A stretch of 64,000 nt of DNA from contig NZ_QCYJ01000127.1 in the NCBI RefSeq assembly GCF_003123685.1, positions 310,001 through 374,000 of the forward strand, read 5' to 3'. This stretch comes from Nocardia aurea. Lineage in GTDB: Bacteria; Actinomycetota; Actinomycetes; Mycobacteriales; Mycobacteriaceae. This document shows positions 9,105 to 18,040 of this stretch, piece after piece. The notes below the pieces were generated by a model. The model saw nothing but the letters and a program-made list of their open reading frames with translations, made no database searches and had not been told where the DNA came from. The translations under genes were made by a program, and so were the position numbers. Numbering within the stretch: position 1 is the stretch's first letter; the number at the start of each line of letters is the position of its first letter.

Positions 9105-10763
9105 ATGGCGTCTCTTTCCTTCCCTGCCCTAGGTGGCACCGCGCGCAAAGCCGCCGATGCCGCCCTAGGTGTGAATGTCATGGTGAAACGGCGGCTGTTC
9201 AATCCGTTGCGCCCCGACCACGCCGCGCGGTCGGCGTTCAACGTGCTGAAATTCGGCCCCTTCGCGGGCGTGGTCATGCACGCCGCGCAGACCAGGCCGC
9301 ACGCGGCGGCCATCGTGGACGAACGCGGTGAGCTGACGTTCGGCGAACTCAACGAACAGTCCAGCGCACTCGCGCGCGGACTCGAGGCGCGCGGAATCGA
9401 GCCCGGCGACGTGATCGCGCTCCTCGCTCGCGATCACCGGGGCATGGTGCTGAGTCTGCTCGCGGCAGGCAAACTCGGGGTGCGCGCGGTACTGATGAAC
9501 ACCGGGTTCGCCAAACCGCAATTCGCCGACGTCGCCACGCGCGAGAAGGTCAAGGCGGTGCTGCACGACAGCGAATTCCTCGACCTGATGAGCGCCATCC
9601 CCACCGATATCCCCCGAATTCTCACCTGGGTCGACGAGAAGGACGGCGCGGACCCGGCGATTCCGACCCTGGAATCGGTATCGGAGGGTCACTCGACCTC
9701 GCCGCTGCACGCCCCCGAGAAGCCGGGCGGGCTCGTCATTCTGACCAGCGGCACCACCGGTACCCCCAAGGGCGCCCCGCGCGACCGGGTCAGCCCGTTC
9801 GCCTCCGCGCAATTCGTCGACCGGGTGCCGCTGCCCAACAACGGGACCATGATCATGGCCGCCCCGATCTTCCACGGCACCGGGCTGTCGCAGTTCACCC
9901 TCGGCCTCGCCCTCGGCAATCGCGTGGTCTTCCAGCAGCGCCGCTTCGACCCGGAACTGACGCTGGCGAATATCGAACGGTACAAGGCGGATTCGCTCGT
10001 CGTGGTGCCGACGATGCTGCAACGCATTCTCGACCTGGGCCAGGACGTGCTCGCGAAATACGACCCGAGCGGCATCAAGGTGATCTTCGCCGCGGGGTCG
10101 GCCATCGCACCCGATGTCGTCACCAGGACCCTGGACTACTTCAACGACAGCCTCTACAACCTCTACGGCTCCACCGAATGCGCGGTCATGACCGTCGCGA
10201 CACCCGAGGATCTGCGCAAGGCGCCGACCACGGCGGGTAAGGCCCCGGTCGGCATCAGGATCGTGCTGCTGGACGAGAACCGCAAGCGGATCACCGAGCC
10301 GAACGTCACCGGCACCATCTTCGTCGACAACGGTTTCGCCTTCACCGGTTACACCGACGGGCGTACCAAGGAAATGGTCGACGGCATGATGTCCAGCGGC
10401 GACGTCGGGCATTTCGACGCCGACGGCCTGCTCTACATCGACGGGCGCGACGACGACATGATCGTCTCGGGCGGCGAGAACGTCTTCCCCCTCGAGGTGG
10501 AGAACCTGATCGCGGGCCGCGACGATGTCTTCGAGGCCGCGGTCGTCGGCGTCGACGACCGTGAATTCGGCAAACGTCTGCGTGCCTTCGTCGTCCCGGG
10601 ACCGGAGTCCGCGCGTGATCCGCAGGAGATCAAGGAATACGTCAAGGCGAATCTCGCAAGATACAAGGTGCCGCGCGAGGTGATCTTCCTCGACGAACTG
10701 CCGCGCAACGCGACCGGCAAACTGCTGCGCAAACCGCTGATCGAGATGGAGATCGACGGCTGA
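9105..10763 (+). CDS. Acyl-CoA synthetase (FadD family), copy 2
   Basis: A 552-residue paralogue of the preceding synthetase. ATG 9105 has GGAAGG at 9090-9095. All adenylate-forming motifs are kept: SGTTGTPKGAP (~212), YGSTECAVMTVA, GRDDDMIVSGGENVFP (~445) and NATGKLLRK with the C-terminal catalytic lysine. Compared with copy 1, the N-terminus differs most (AADAALGVNVMVKRRL), as does the segment ending in HAPEKPGG. The 136-base gap between the copies contains no terminator, so they could be co-transcribed, although copy 2 has its own ribosome site. Probably different substrate ranges after duplication (inference). Confidence 0.88.
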   Translation: MASLSFPALGGTARKAADAALGVNVMVKRRLFNPLRPDHAARSAFNVLKFGPFAGVVMHAAQTRPHAAAIVDERGELTFGELNEQSSALARGLEARGIEPGDVIALLARDHRGMVLSLLAAGKLGVRAVLMNTGFAKPQFADVATREKVKAVLHDSEFLDLMSAIPTDIPRILTWVDEKDGADPAIPTLESVSEGHSTSPLHAPEKPGGLVILTSGTTGTPKGAPRDRVSPFASAQFVDRVPLPNNGTMIMAAPIFHGTGLSQFTLGLALGNRVVFQQRRFDPELTLANIERYKADSLVVVPTMLQRILDLGQDVLAKYDPSGIKVIFAAGSAIAPDVVTRTLDYFNDSLYNLYGSTECAVMTVATPEDLRKAPTTAGKAPVGIRIVLLDENRKRITEPNVTGTIFVDNGFAFTGYTDGRTKEMVDGMMSSGDVGHFDADGLLYIDGRDDDMIVSGGENVFPLEVENLIAGRDDVFEAAVVGVDDREFGKRLRAFVVPGPESARDPQEIKEYVKANLARYKVPREVIFLDELPRNATGKLLRKPLIEMEIDG

Positions 10764-10787
10764 ACCGCCGCACCGCGTTCGACGAAT

Positions 10788-10815
10788 TCGGGCCCGCCCA
10801 TTCGGGTCGGCCCGA
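10788..10815 (+). terminator. Weak hairpin after the acyl-CoA synthetase pair
   Basis: TCGGGCC and GGCCCGA form a 7-bp stem with a 14-base loop, 25 bases after the stop codon. It has no T-run. It is a possible terminator only. Confidence 0.35.
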
Positions 10816-10908
10816 TTCGAATACGTCTCGGCCACCGACCAGGACGATCGCCGCGGCGGCCCGCTGAGGCCGGGAGAACACCGCATACGGCTCGGCTATC
10901 ATCAGCGG

Positions 10909-11472
10909 GTGAGTATCGAGTTCGTCCGGCCCGCCGCGGGGTTCCGCGGCGCCGTCGCGCTGTTGCGCGGTGGCTCGGCCGGGGCGATCTCGGGAGCCCT
11001 CTCCCTGGCCGCGCACGGCTGGGTCTCCGACGGCATGGCGCCGGAGAGCGCCACACTCGTCCTGCTCGTCGCCGCGTCGGCCGTGGTCGGCGCGCTGGTC
11101 GCCGGGCTCGCGCCACTGCGCGACACCTCCCACGGACTGGTCGCCGCGTTGATCGGCGGCCAACTGCTCGGCCACCTCACCATGGGGCTCGATTCCGCGC
11201 GGACGCATCACGGTGACCTCGCGCCGACACCCCGGATGATCGCCGCGCATATCGTCGCCGCGTTCGTGGCCGCCGCGCTCATTCGTGGCGCGGAGGCCGC
11301 GTACCGGATCGGGACCACCGTCCTGGCCCGTGTTCTTCCGATTCGCCATCGCGCACCCGCCATCGCCGAACCCGCGCCGCTGCGCACCGCGCACCGTGAC
11401 CGGGTCATCCTGCGGATCCTCGCGGCCGCGGCACTGCGCACGCGCGGGCCACCGCTCGCCGTTTCCTTCTGA
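10909..11472 (+). CDS. Small integral membrane protein, possibly metal-linked
   Basis: A 187-residue protein with about four hydrophobic helices (~13-35, 45-68, 73-92 and 105-130) and a basic Arg/Ala-rich tail. Between helices there is a histidine-containing loop (GHLTMGLDSARTHHGDL). I do not recognise a family with certainty. Similar small proteins are found next to PepSY-TM or copper-related genes in actinobacteria, and a PepSY-TM gene follows 220 bases downstream. GTG 10909 is the first codon of the frame, with no ribosome site visible, so the message may be leaderless. Confidence 0.65.
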   Translation: MSIEFVRPAAGFRGAVALLRGGSAGAISGALSLAAHGWVSDGMAPESATLVLLVAASAVVGALVAGLAPLRDTSHGLVAALIGGQLLGHLTMGLDSARTHHGDLAPTPRMIAAHIVAAFVAAALIRGAEAAYRIGTTVLARVLPIRHRAPAIAEPAPLRTAHRDRVILRILAAAALRTRGPPLAVSF

Positions 11473-11692
11473 TCTCATCCCCTACCCGGTGCTCGAACCG
11501 CACGGTTCGCGCGTCGTCGTGAGCTGCCGCCGCGCTCTGTCGGAGCGCGGGATCCTAGCGCGAGGGCCGCTTTCGTGAACGCGTCGCGTCACGTTCGCCA
11601 TCCGCGCTCGACAGTCACCCGCGCGCCCGCGTGGTGTCGACACGTCGGCCGACGGCCGTGCCCGGGTTCCGAACCTCAGAATCGAAACGATC

Positions 11693-13168
11693 GTGAGCAC
11701 AACAGAATCCATCACCCCCGACGTCGTGGACGCCACGCCGTCACCGCAACCGCCGCCGCGGCGTAGATCCGACAGCGGTCTCCAGGCGCTCGCCATGCGC
11801 CTGCACTTCTACGCGGGCGTCTTCGTCGCCCCGTTCATCCTGATCGCGGCCGTCACCGGCGCGCTGTACGCGATCTCACCCACGCTGGAGCAGATCGTCT
11901 CCCACGATCTGCTGAAGGTCGAAGCAGGCGACACGCGGCGACCGCTGTCCGAACAGGTCGACGCCGCCGTGGCAACCCGGCCCGAACTGGCCCTGGTCGC
12001 CGTCGCACCGGCGCAGGAAGCCGACGACACCACCCGGGTGATCTTCGACGATCCCTCGTTGTCCGACGAGCGGCGCGCGGTCTTCGTCGACCCGTACACC
12101 GCGCGGCCGGTCGGTGAATCCGTGATCTACGGCAGCTCCGGCGCCCTGCCGACGCGCACCTGGATCGACCGGTTGCACCGCGACCTGCACCTCGGCGACA
12201 CCGGTCGTCTCTACAGCGAACTCGCCGCGTCCTGGCTGTGGATCATCGGACTCGCCGGGCTGGTGCTGTGGGTGCGCCGGGTTCGTAGCCGTCGCGCCAG
12301 GAATTCCGCGGGCTGGCTGCTCGCGGCCGACCGATCCCGCCCGGGTCGTCTGCGGAACATGAACTGGCACGGCGCCATCGGCATCTGGGTCCTTCCGCTG
12401 CTGTTGCTGCTCTCGGTGACGGGGATGACCTGGTCCGCCTACGCGGGCGCGAATATCGCCGACCTGCGCACCCAACTCAGCTGGACCACGCCGTCGGTGA
12501 GCACCGCCCTGCCCGGTGCCGAGTCACTGGCGCCCGCGCCCGCCGGTGATCACCACGGCGGTCACACGGCCGAGACCAGGCCCGCCGATCCGACGACGCA
12601 GATCGCGTCACTCGATCGCGTCTACGACGCGGCCCGCGAGGCGGGTGTCACCCAGGCGGTGGAGATCACGGTTCCCGCCGACGCCGATCAGGCGTTCCTG
12701 GTGAAAGAACGGCGGATGCCCGGCACCTACACCGTGGACGCGGTCGCCGTCGACGGCGCGTCCGGTTCCGTCACCGCGCAACTGGACTACGCCGACTGGC
12801 CGCTCATGGCCAAGATGACGAACTGGGGCATCCAGTTCCACATGGGTCTGATGTTCGGTCTGCTCAACCAGTTGCTGCTGCTCGCGGCCATGATCGGACT
12901 GATCGTGGTGATCGTGCTCGGCTATCGCATGTGGTGGCAGCGGCGACCGGTCCGCGGAGGCTCGCGATTCGTTCCCGGCCGGGCACCGCGACGCGGCGCG
13001 CTCCGCAAGAGCTCCTGGCTGGTGGCGGTGCCGTTGCTGGCCGCCGCGCTGGTGGTCGGATGGTTCGCACCGCTGGTCGGGCTCAGCCTGCTCGCCTTCC
13101 TCGTGATCGACGTGGTCGTCGGATTGTTCCGAAAGACGGCCGACGTGGAGGACGCGCCGGTCGCCTGA
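11693..13168 (+). CDS. PepSY-associated TM-helix protein (PiuB/iron- or copper-linked reductase-like)
   Basis: A 491-residue membrane protein of the PepSY_TM family. Helix 1 (~36-58) follows the hallmark LHFYAGVFVAPFILI. An extracytoplasmic domain follows, then further helices around 180-200 and 225-245. After that come a His-rich loop (GDHHGGHT, ~281-288), a PepSY-like segment (~300-370) and two more helices. The final pair lies near 385-410 and 440-470. Conserved histidines such as MNWHGAIGIW and IQFHMGLMFG may ligand heme or metal. Family members are usually linked to siderophore-iron or copper uptake, which is only inference here. The start is GTG 11693. Confidence 0.8.
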   Translation: MSTTESITPDVVDATPSPQPPPRRRSDSGLQALAMRLHFYAGVFVAPFILIAAVTGALYAISPTLEQIVSHDLLKVEAGDTRRPLSEQVDAAVATRPELALVAVAPAQEADDTTRVIFDDPSLSDERRAVFVDPYTARPVGESVIYGSSGALPTRTWIDRLHRDLHLGDTGRLYSELAASWLWIIGLAGLVLWVRRVRSRRARNSAGWLLAADRSRPGRLRNMNWHGAIGIWVLPLLLLLSVTGMTWSAYAGANIADLRTQLSWTTPSVSTALPGAESLAPAPAGDHHGGHTAETRPADPTTQIASLDRVYDAAREAGVTQAVEITVPADADQAFLVKERRMPGTYTVDAVAVDGASGSVTAQLDYADWPLMAKMTNWGIQFHMGLMFGLLNQLLLLAAMIGLIVVIVLGYRMWWQRRPVRGGSRFVPGRAPRRGALRKSSWLVAVPLLAAALVVGWFAPLVGLSLLAFLVIDVVVGLFRKTADVEDAPVA

Positions 13169-13239
13169 CCCCTTCGGCACCGTGTGGACCGCCGGTCCGA
13201 GCCGGGCGAACCCGACCTCGGCACTCGGTGTGCTCGCCT

Positions 13240-14060
13240 CGGGCGGACTTCGGCAACTCCGAATATTCGGCACGCCGGTCGCTAGCGCGGTCGGGCAACC
13301 GGCCGCACCCGGACGACACGCTGGGCAACCCGCACGGCCTGGACGACAGGCGTGGTCGGGCTGGTGAACCCGGCGCCGAGGAACCGATCCGCAAGCCGGT
13401 CGGCGACATAGCCGGGAGCCGGCTGAGTCTGGGCGACGGACGTTGTCGGGCATCCGGCCAAACCTGGATGACGGACGGTGTCGGACATCCGGCCAAATCT
13501 GGGCGACAGGTACGGCGGGCAACCGACAAACCTGGGCGACCAGCGTCGGGACACCACGCCTGCAAGTCGGTCAGCAATGTGGTCGGGCGATCGACAAAGC
13601 CCGAACGATGCGGACATCCGGCGAACCGGGCAACCGGCCTCGTTGAACAAGCCGATAAGCCGATCGGCAACGTGGTCACGCAACCGACAAAGCCTGGGCG
13701 GCGCGCATCCGGTGAACCTGGGCGACCGGCCTCGGCGAGCAAGCCGATAGGCCGGTCGGTAACTGGGTCGAGCAACCCGCACAGGCTGGCGACAAGCATT
13801 GCCGCAGTTGGCAAGCCCGGGCGACCGGCACCGGCGACCAAGCCGACAAGCCGGTCGGGTAACCGGGTCGAGCAACCCGCACAGCCTGGCGACAAGCATT
13901 GCCGCAGTTGGCAAGCCCGGGCGACCGGCACCGGTGACCAAGCCGACAAGCCGGTCTGCAAGCGTCGTCGGGCAACCGACACAGCTTGGGCGACGGGCAG
14001 GTTGTCGGCATCCGGATGCGCTGGGGAACCGGCATCGTCCGGCGAGCCGACGGGCCGGAA
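13240..14060. repeat. Degenerate GC-rich minisatellite array
   Basis: About 820 bases between the PepSY gene and the secreted-protein gene consist of diverged direct repeats. The core is roughly GGTCGGGCAnCCGnCnAAnC followed by CTGGGCGACnGG. The clearest short units are 35 bases long (13448-13517, period 35). Further right, longer composite units appear and end in a recent 100-base duplication. All six frames stay largely open because the units lack stop codons. The unit lengths are not multiples of three and the frames change between copies, so this looks non-coding. It has no palindromic repeat/spacer structure, so it is not CRISPR. Confidence 0.8.
13761..13960. repeat. 100-bp near-perfect tandem duplication
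   Basis: Bases 13761-13860 and 13861-13960 are the same 100-base unit in tandem. They differ at 13764/13864, 13785/13885 and 13835/13935 and in the last few bases. The high identity implies a recent duplication by slippage or unequal crossover. The copy number probably varies between strains. Confidence 0.92.
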
Positions 14061-14346
14061 TCAGTGCCGTCGCAGTCGGAGCGTTCGGCCGAACGGCACA
14101 GGCCCGGCATCGAGCGTGCCGCTCGGTTCGTGCAACTTCGGCGCGGGTCCGCCTCACGTCGGTTCCGGCTCGACCGCGAGCGCTGCCGACCACGACACCC
14201 GGTCGACCGTCCACGACCAGCCCGAGAACCCGCCGATAACGCTGTGCCGCAATGACATGACCAGCGGCACGGCTGTCGCACAGTCGCGCCCGTGATCGGT
14301 CGCGCGACTTCCAACAACCTCATCGATTCGAACGGATACCTCCCTC

Positions 14347-15051
14347 ATGAAGATCACCACATTCGCCCTCACCGCCGCGTTCATGACCACGGCCGTTGCC
14401 GTCGCGGCGGGCGCGAGTCACGCGGCCGAGCCCGCAGCCGAGACCATCGGGTTCTCCGCGCACGCGACCGACACCCGATCGATCATCTCGATCGACTCCG
14501 GATCGCTCGTCGTGGCGGACGGTGCGCTGAAGATCGAATCCGCCGACGGTGTCGTGGTCGCGGGCACGCCGCTGACCCTGCGCATCGAGGATTTCGAATT
14601 CCCGATCGCCGCCGAGATCTCCGGCCGGGAGGCGACACTCACCCCGCAACTGTCCATGGACAGGGCCGTGTACAAACCCGTCGCCCTGCCCTACGAGGAC
14701 AAGGCCCCCTGGAAATCCGAGTACGACCGCGAACAGGCGGCGTGGAGCCGGATGACCAGCACCATCGGCATGGGCGCCACCCTCGGCACCCTCGTCGGAG
14801 GCCTCGGCGGCGGCGCGCTGGGCTGCGTCCTCGGCGGCATCGCGGGCGCGACGGTCGCCTCGGCGACCATCGTCGGCCTGTTCGGCCCCTTCATCCCCGC
14901 CGCGCTCGTCGGATGTGTCGGCGGCATCGTCGCCGTGGGCGCACTGGGCACCCTGCTCGGCCAGATCCTCGTGACCGCCCCCGTCGCCATCGGCGCGGCC
15001 ATCCAGTACGCCGTCACCACCAACCAGCCCTTCGTGCCCCCGACCAAGTAG
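14347..15051 (+). CDS. Exported protein with glycine-zipper C-terminus
   Basis: A 234-residue secreted or membrane-inserted protein. A signal peptide ends at SHAAE (~26-29). A beta-rich region (~30-105) contains DTRSIISIDSGSL and the repeated pattern ALKIESADGVVVAG. After a short charged linker (EYDREQAAWSRM), residues ~138-220 are strongly hydrophobic. That part has many small residues spaced as glycine zippers (GATLGTLVGGLGGGALG). This layout is common among abundant Nocardia/Mycobacterium surface proteins of unknown function. A pore or membrane-anchoring role for the tail is inference. It is isolated between repeat DNA and a convergent gene. Confidence 0.75.
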   Translation: MKITTFALTAAFMTTAVAVAAGASHAAEPAAETIGFSAHATDTRSIISIDSGSLVVADGALKIESADGVVVAGTPLTLRIEDFEFPIAAEISGREATLTPQLSMDRAVYKPVALPYEDKAPWKSEYDREQAAWSRMTSTIGMGATLGTLVGGLGGGALGCVLGGIAGATVASATIVGLFGPFIPAALVGCVGGIVAVGALGTLLGQILVTAPVAIGAAIQYAVTTNQPFVPPTK

Positions 15052-15131
15052 TTCACCCCGCGGTCGGCGGCAGCTCCCTCACTCGGTGAGCGGATCTGTC
15101 GCCGACCGGCCTTCGGACCGCCCCTCAGCTG

Positions 15132-15284
15132 CTAAGAAGCCTTACTGTCCGAGTCACGATCCGCGTCCTCCCGGGGCGGTTTCGCATCCATGACCTTCCG
15201 CGCGTATTCGCGGCATACTTCGACCTGCTCGCTGGTCGTATCGATACGGACGGGATGGAGAACATCGTGTGACAGCGCACTCAT
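15132..15284 (-). CDS. 50-residue acidic/basic mini-protein coupled to the ADP-ribosyltransferase
   Basis: This small ORF starts at ATG 15284 inside the stop of the upstream ADP-ribosyltransferase (ATGA overlap), so it should be translated by coupling. The sequence begins MSALSHDVLH. It has a likely helix around SEQVEVCREYARKVMDA and ends in a charged, disordered tail (PPREDADRDSDSKAS). I recognise no family. Its position and size would fit an immunity or antitoxin partner, but nothing in the sequence proves that. It ends facing the secreted-protein gene. Confidence 0.55.
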   Translation of the reverse strand: MSALSHDVLHPVRIDTTSEQVEVCREYARKVMDAKPPREDADRDSDSKAS

Positions 15285-15850
15285 TGGTCACCCTCCAATA
15301 CGATCGCGCGGACACGCCACATACTACGCCGCTTGTCACGGACGACGTCGAGGATGAAATAGCTCGTCGCGTCCACCAGCAGTACCTCACGTTCTTCCGG
15401 AAACTCCGCCAGATCGCCCAGCATGAATGCGGGTGTTCCCCTCGGCACAATCAGATCGAGAATCAAAGGATCGACATACCGGGTCGAATGCGGCGGAGTC
15501 CGCGCGCCACTCGTCGATAGAAAACCGGCCTCCTTGAACCGCAGGTTTGCGAGTGCAAGAGCCGTGTTCTCATCCTCGACCCCATAGACCGCAGCCTCGG
15601 TCTCACGGGTGACTCGTATCGTCTGCGTCAATGGATATTTTCGTAGCCCCGACCGTATGTGATCGACTCGTCGTGCGAGTTCAGGCGACAGCGGTACGAG
15701 GCCCCGAAGCGCTTGGTTGATCCGCTCGTAGCCGCCGAGAGCGTAGGCTTCGATCGCCTCGCGCTCACATTTGCTCAGACGATCGGCCCCCTGCCATGTA
15801 AGAACATGTCCGGCGAGCGGGATCGTATCGAAGCCATTGTCATCCCCCAC
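15281..15850 (-). CDS. Free-standing ADP-ribosyltransferase (ART exoenzyme fold)
   Basis: A 189-residue protein that is essentially one ART domain. The helical start CEREAIEAYALGGYERINQA (28-47) matches the family's ...Y...GY..IN..L pattern. The R-S-E triad can be traced: Arg79 or Arg82 in TIRVTRE, Ser112-Thr-Ser in GFLSTS, and a biglutamate ExE at 153-155 in PEEREVLL. ExE rather than QxE is typical of arginine-specific enzymes. There is no signal peptide, translocation domain or N-terminal partner, so it is an intracellular effector/toxin or a remnant of a larger one. The GTG 15850 start has no ribosome site, and the true start is uncertain. It is followed by a coupled 50-residue ORF. Confidence 0.72.
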   Translation of the reverse strand: MGDDNGFDTIPLAGHVLTWQGADRLSKCEREAIEAYALGGYERINQALRGLVPLSPELARRVDHIRSGLRKYPLTQTIRVTRETEAAVYGVEDENTALALANLRFKEAGFLSTSGARTPPHSTRYVDPLILDLIVPRGTPAFMLGDLAEFPEEREVLLVDATSYFILDVVRDKRRSMWRVRAIVLEGDQ

Positions 15851-15911
15851 ATTCGAACTATTCGAGGCGGCGCTGTCGGTGGATGAGTGAGATTCCGCTT
15901 CGTGCGAGCGA

Positions 15912-16160
15912 CTATTCGGTAGGCGCGTCGCCGTCGACGACGGGTGTGTCGGCGGCGGGCGGCACTACCGGGCGCAGGCGGGCCCAGGCGAGGAACGCGA
16001 TGCTCACGGCGACCATGCCGATTCCGGCCCAGAGGTTGACGTCGATCCCGCCGGTCTTGGCTTGTTCGGCGGCGGTGTCGTTGACCAGGCCGGTGATGAC
16101 GAGGACGACGCCGTAGCAGCCGAGCAGGGCGCCGACAATGGTGCGGATGTCGAAAAGCAT
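15912..16160 (-). CDS. Small two-helix membrane protein, symporter partner
   Basis: An 82-residue protein with two clear transmembrane helices (~5-27 and ~42-62) joined by a polar loop, and a short Pro/Asp-rich tail. It begins 12 bases after the stop of the sodium:solute symporter gene on the same strand, so the two are co-transcribed. Small membrane subunits next to solute:sodium symporters are common in bacteria. An accessory role is inferred from position only. No family name could be assigned. Confidence 0.7.
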   Translation of the reverse strand: MLFDIRTIVGALLGCYGVVLVITGLVNDTAAEQAKTGGIDVNLWAGIGMVAVSIAFLAWARLRPVVPPAADTPVVDGDAPTE

Positions 16161-16172
16161 GGGGCGGCTTCC

Positions 16173-17921
16173 TTATCCGAAGACGATATTGAGGGCGATG
16201 ACCATGACCAGGGCGATACCGGCGAGCAGGACCGGACGCTGGTACCAGGGCAGTCCGGCCTGTTCGGGATCGGTGCGCATTTCCTTGGGGGTCTCGGAGT
16301 AGACCAGGCCGACGAGTTCGGCGGCGGGTTTGGGCCGGGTCACCTGGGTCACCGCGACACTGACGACGATATCGACCACGAAAGCCGTACCGGCGGCGAC
16401 GAAACTGGCGCCTTGGCCGGAGAGTTGGAAAACCTCGGTCTCGTGCAGGATGAAAACGAAGATGGCCGAGGCGGTTCCGCAGACCAGACCCAGCCACCCC
16501 GCGGTCGGGGTCATCCGCTTCCAGAACATGCCGAGAATGAACGTCGCGAACAGCGGCGCGTTGAAGAAACTGAACAGGGTTTGCAGGTAGTCCATGATGT
16601 TGCTGAAATTCCCGGCGATGAACGCGGTGAAAATCGCCGCCACGGTCGCACCGACGGTGGCCAGACGCCCGACCTTCAGGTAGTAGCCGTCACCACGATC
16701 CTTGACCGCGTACTGCTGCCACAGGTCATAGCTGAACACGGTGTTGAACGCCGAGATATTGGCCGCCATACCAGCCATGAACGCGGCGAGCAGACCGGCC
16801 AGACCGACCCCGAGCAGACCGTTGGGCAACACGTCCTTCATCAGATACAGCAGAGCCTGGTTGTAGGTGGTGTCGCCGGAATAATCCGGATCGGCGGTCA
16901 CCGCCTGCTTGTACTCGATCATCTCCGGCACCAGGACCGCGCTGATCATGCCCGGGATCACCACGATCAACGGAATGAACATCTTCGGGTACGCGCCGAT
17001 GATCGGGGTACGCCGGGCCGCGGAGATCGAATGGGTCGCCAACGCGCGCTGGACCTCGACGAAATTGGTGGTCCAGTAGCCGAACGACAGCACGAAGCCG
17101 AGACCGAACACGATCCCCAGCACCGACGCGAAGTTGTTGGTGAAACCGCTCAGGGCGTTACCCGGCCAGGACTCCAACTGCTCCGCACCGCCCGGTGACG
17201 CGGTCACCCTGTCACGGAAACCGTCCCAGCCGCCGACCTTGTGCAGACCGACCAGGGTGAGCGGCAGCAGCGCGGCGACGATGACGAAGAACTGCAACAC
17301 CTCGTTGTAGATCGCGGCCGAGAGCCCGCCCAGGGTGATGTAGGACAGCACGATCACCGCGGCCACGATCACCGACACCCACAGCGGCCAGCCCAGCAGC
17401 ACATTCAGGATCGAGCCGAGCAGATAGAGGTTCACCCCGGCGATCAACACCTGCGCCACCGCGAAACTCAACGCGTTGACCAGATGCGCGCCAGTACCGA
17501 AACGCCTGCGCATGAACTCCGGCACACTGCGCACCTTGGAGCCGTAGTAGAACGGCATCATCACCACACCGAGGAACAACATGGCCGGTACGGCGCCGAT
17601 CCAGAAGTAGTGGAAGGTCGGGAATCCGTATTCGGCGCCGTTGGCCGACATTCCCATGATCTCGACCGCGCCGAGATTGGCCGAGATGAACGCCAAACCC
17701 GTCACCCACGCCGGTAGCGAACGCCCCGACAGGAAGAAATCGATACTCGACGACACCCGCTGCCGCGCCATGATCCCGATGCCGATCACGAACACGAAAT
17801 ACAGCGCGACCAGCGCGAAATCGACCGGCTCCGCGTCCAGGCGCAGGGTCGACGCCGCCTCGACGCGCACCTGCGCGAGCGGCAGCGTCGAGGTCAGAAC
17901 GAGTGAATCGGCAAGCGGCAC
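16173..17921 (-). CDS. Sodium:solute symporter (SSS/SLC5 family)
   Basis: A 582-residue cotransporter with about 13-14 predicted helices. Family hallmarks are the FFLSGRSLPAWVTGLAFISA region of helix 1, AAIYNEVLQFFVI, and the conserved GLLAAFMAGMAANISAFNT segment. Its strong resemblance to sugar-type SSS proteins (helix 1 plus FNAPLFATFILGMF) suggests a sugar or polyol substrate, but this is not certain. The start is GTG 17921 because GGAGGG lies 8 bases upstream; the ORF could be extended to 17987 but without such a site. The small membrane protein follows at 16160. A 14-bp inverted repeat at 18003-18040 lies upstream. Confidence 0.87.
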   Translation of the reverse strand: MPLADSLVLTSTLPLAQVRVEAASTLRLDAEPVDFALVALYFVFVIGIGIMARQRVSSSIDFFLSGRSLPAWVTGLAFISANLGAVEIMGMSANGAEYGFPTFHYFWIGAVPAMLFLGVVMMPFYYGSKVRSVPEFMRRRFGTGAHLVNALSFAVAQVLIAGVNLYLLGSILNVLLGWPLWVSVIVAAVIVLSYITLGGLSAAIYNEVLQFFVIVAALLPLTLVGLHKVGGWDGFRDRVTASPGGAEQLESWPGNALSGFTNNFASVLGIVFGLGFVLSFGYWTTNFVEVQRALATHSISAARRTPIIGAYPKMFIPLIVVIPGMISAVLVPEMIEYKQAVTADPDYSGDTTYNQALLYLMKDVLPNGLLGVGLAGLLAAFMAGMAANISAFNTVFSYDLWQQYAVKDRGDGYYLKVGRLATVGATVAAIFTAFIAGNFSNIMDYLQTLFSFFNAPLFATFILGMFWKRMTPTAGWLGLVCGTASAIFVFILHETEVFQLSGQGASFVAAGTAFVVDIVVSVAVTQVTRPKPAAELVGLVYSETPKEMRTDPEQAGLPWYQRPVLLAGIALVMVIALNIVFG

Positions 17922-18002
17922 AGCGTCGTCCCTCCAGGCGGTGAAACCGGGCGTCGAGCGTGGTCGTGCGTGGCGGCGACCAACCATCGCCCACCTCTAC
18001 TG

Positions 18003-18040
18003 TGCGTGATTGTGCCCCAACCTCGCGGCACAATCACGCA
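18003..18040. promoter_or_regulatory. 14-bp inverted repeat upstream of the symporter gene
   Basis: TGCGTGATTGTGCC and GGCACAATCACGCA are perfect inverted arms with a 10-base spacer, about 82 bases upstream of the symporter start. The position suits an operator for a dimeric regulator. It could also act as a hairpin at the end of an upstream transcript. Confidence 0.6.

Noticed and set aside
13240..14060. Possible CRISPR array
   Set aside because: The repeats run directly into each other, have variable length and no unique spacers, and there are no cas genes.
12931..14295. Long ORFs on both strands over the 13-14 kb repeat region (up to about 450 codons)
   Set aside because: They begin inside the PepSY gene or lack ribosome sites, consist of Arg/Pro/Gly/Thr-rich repeats, and the frame shifts between repeat copies because the units are not multiples of three.
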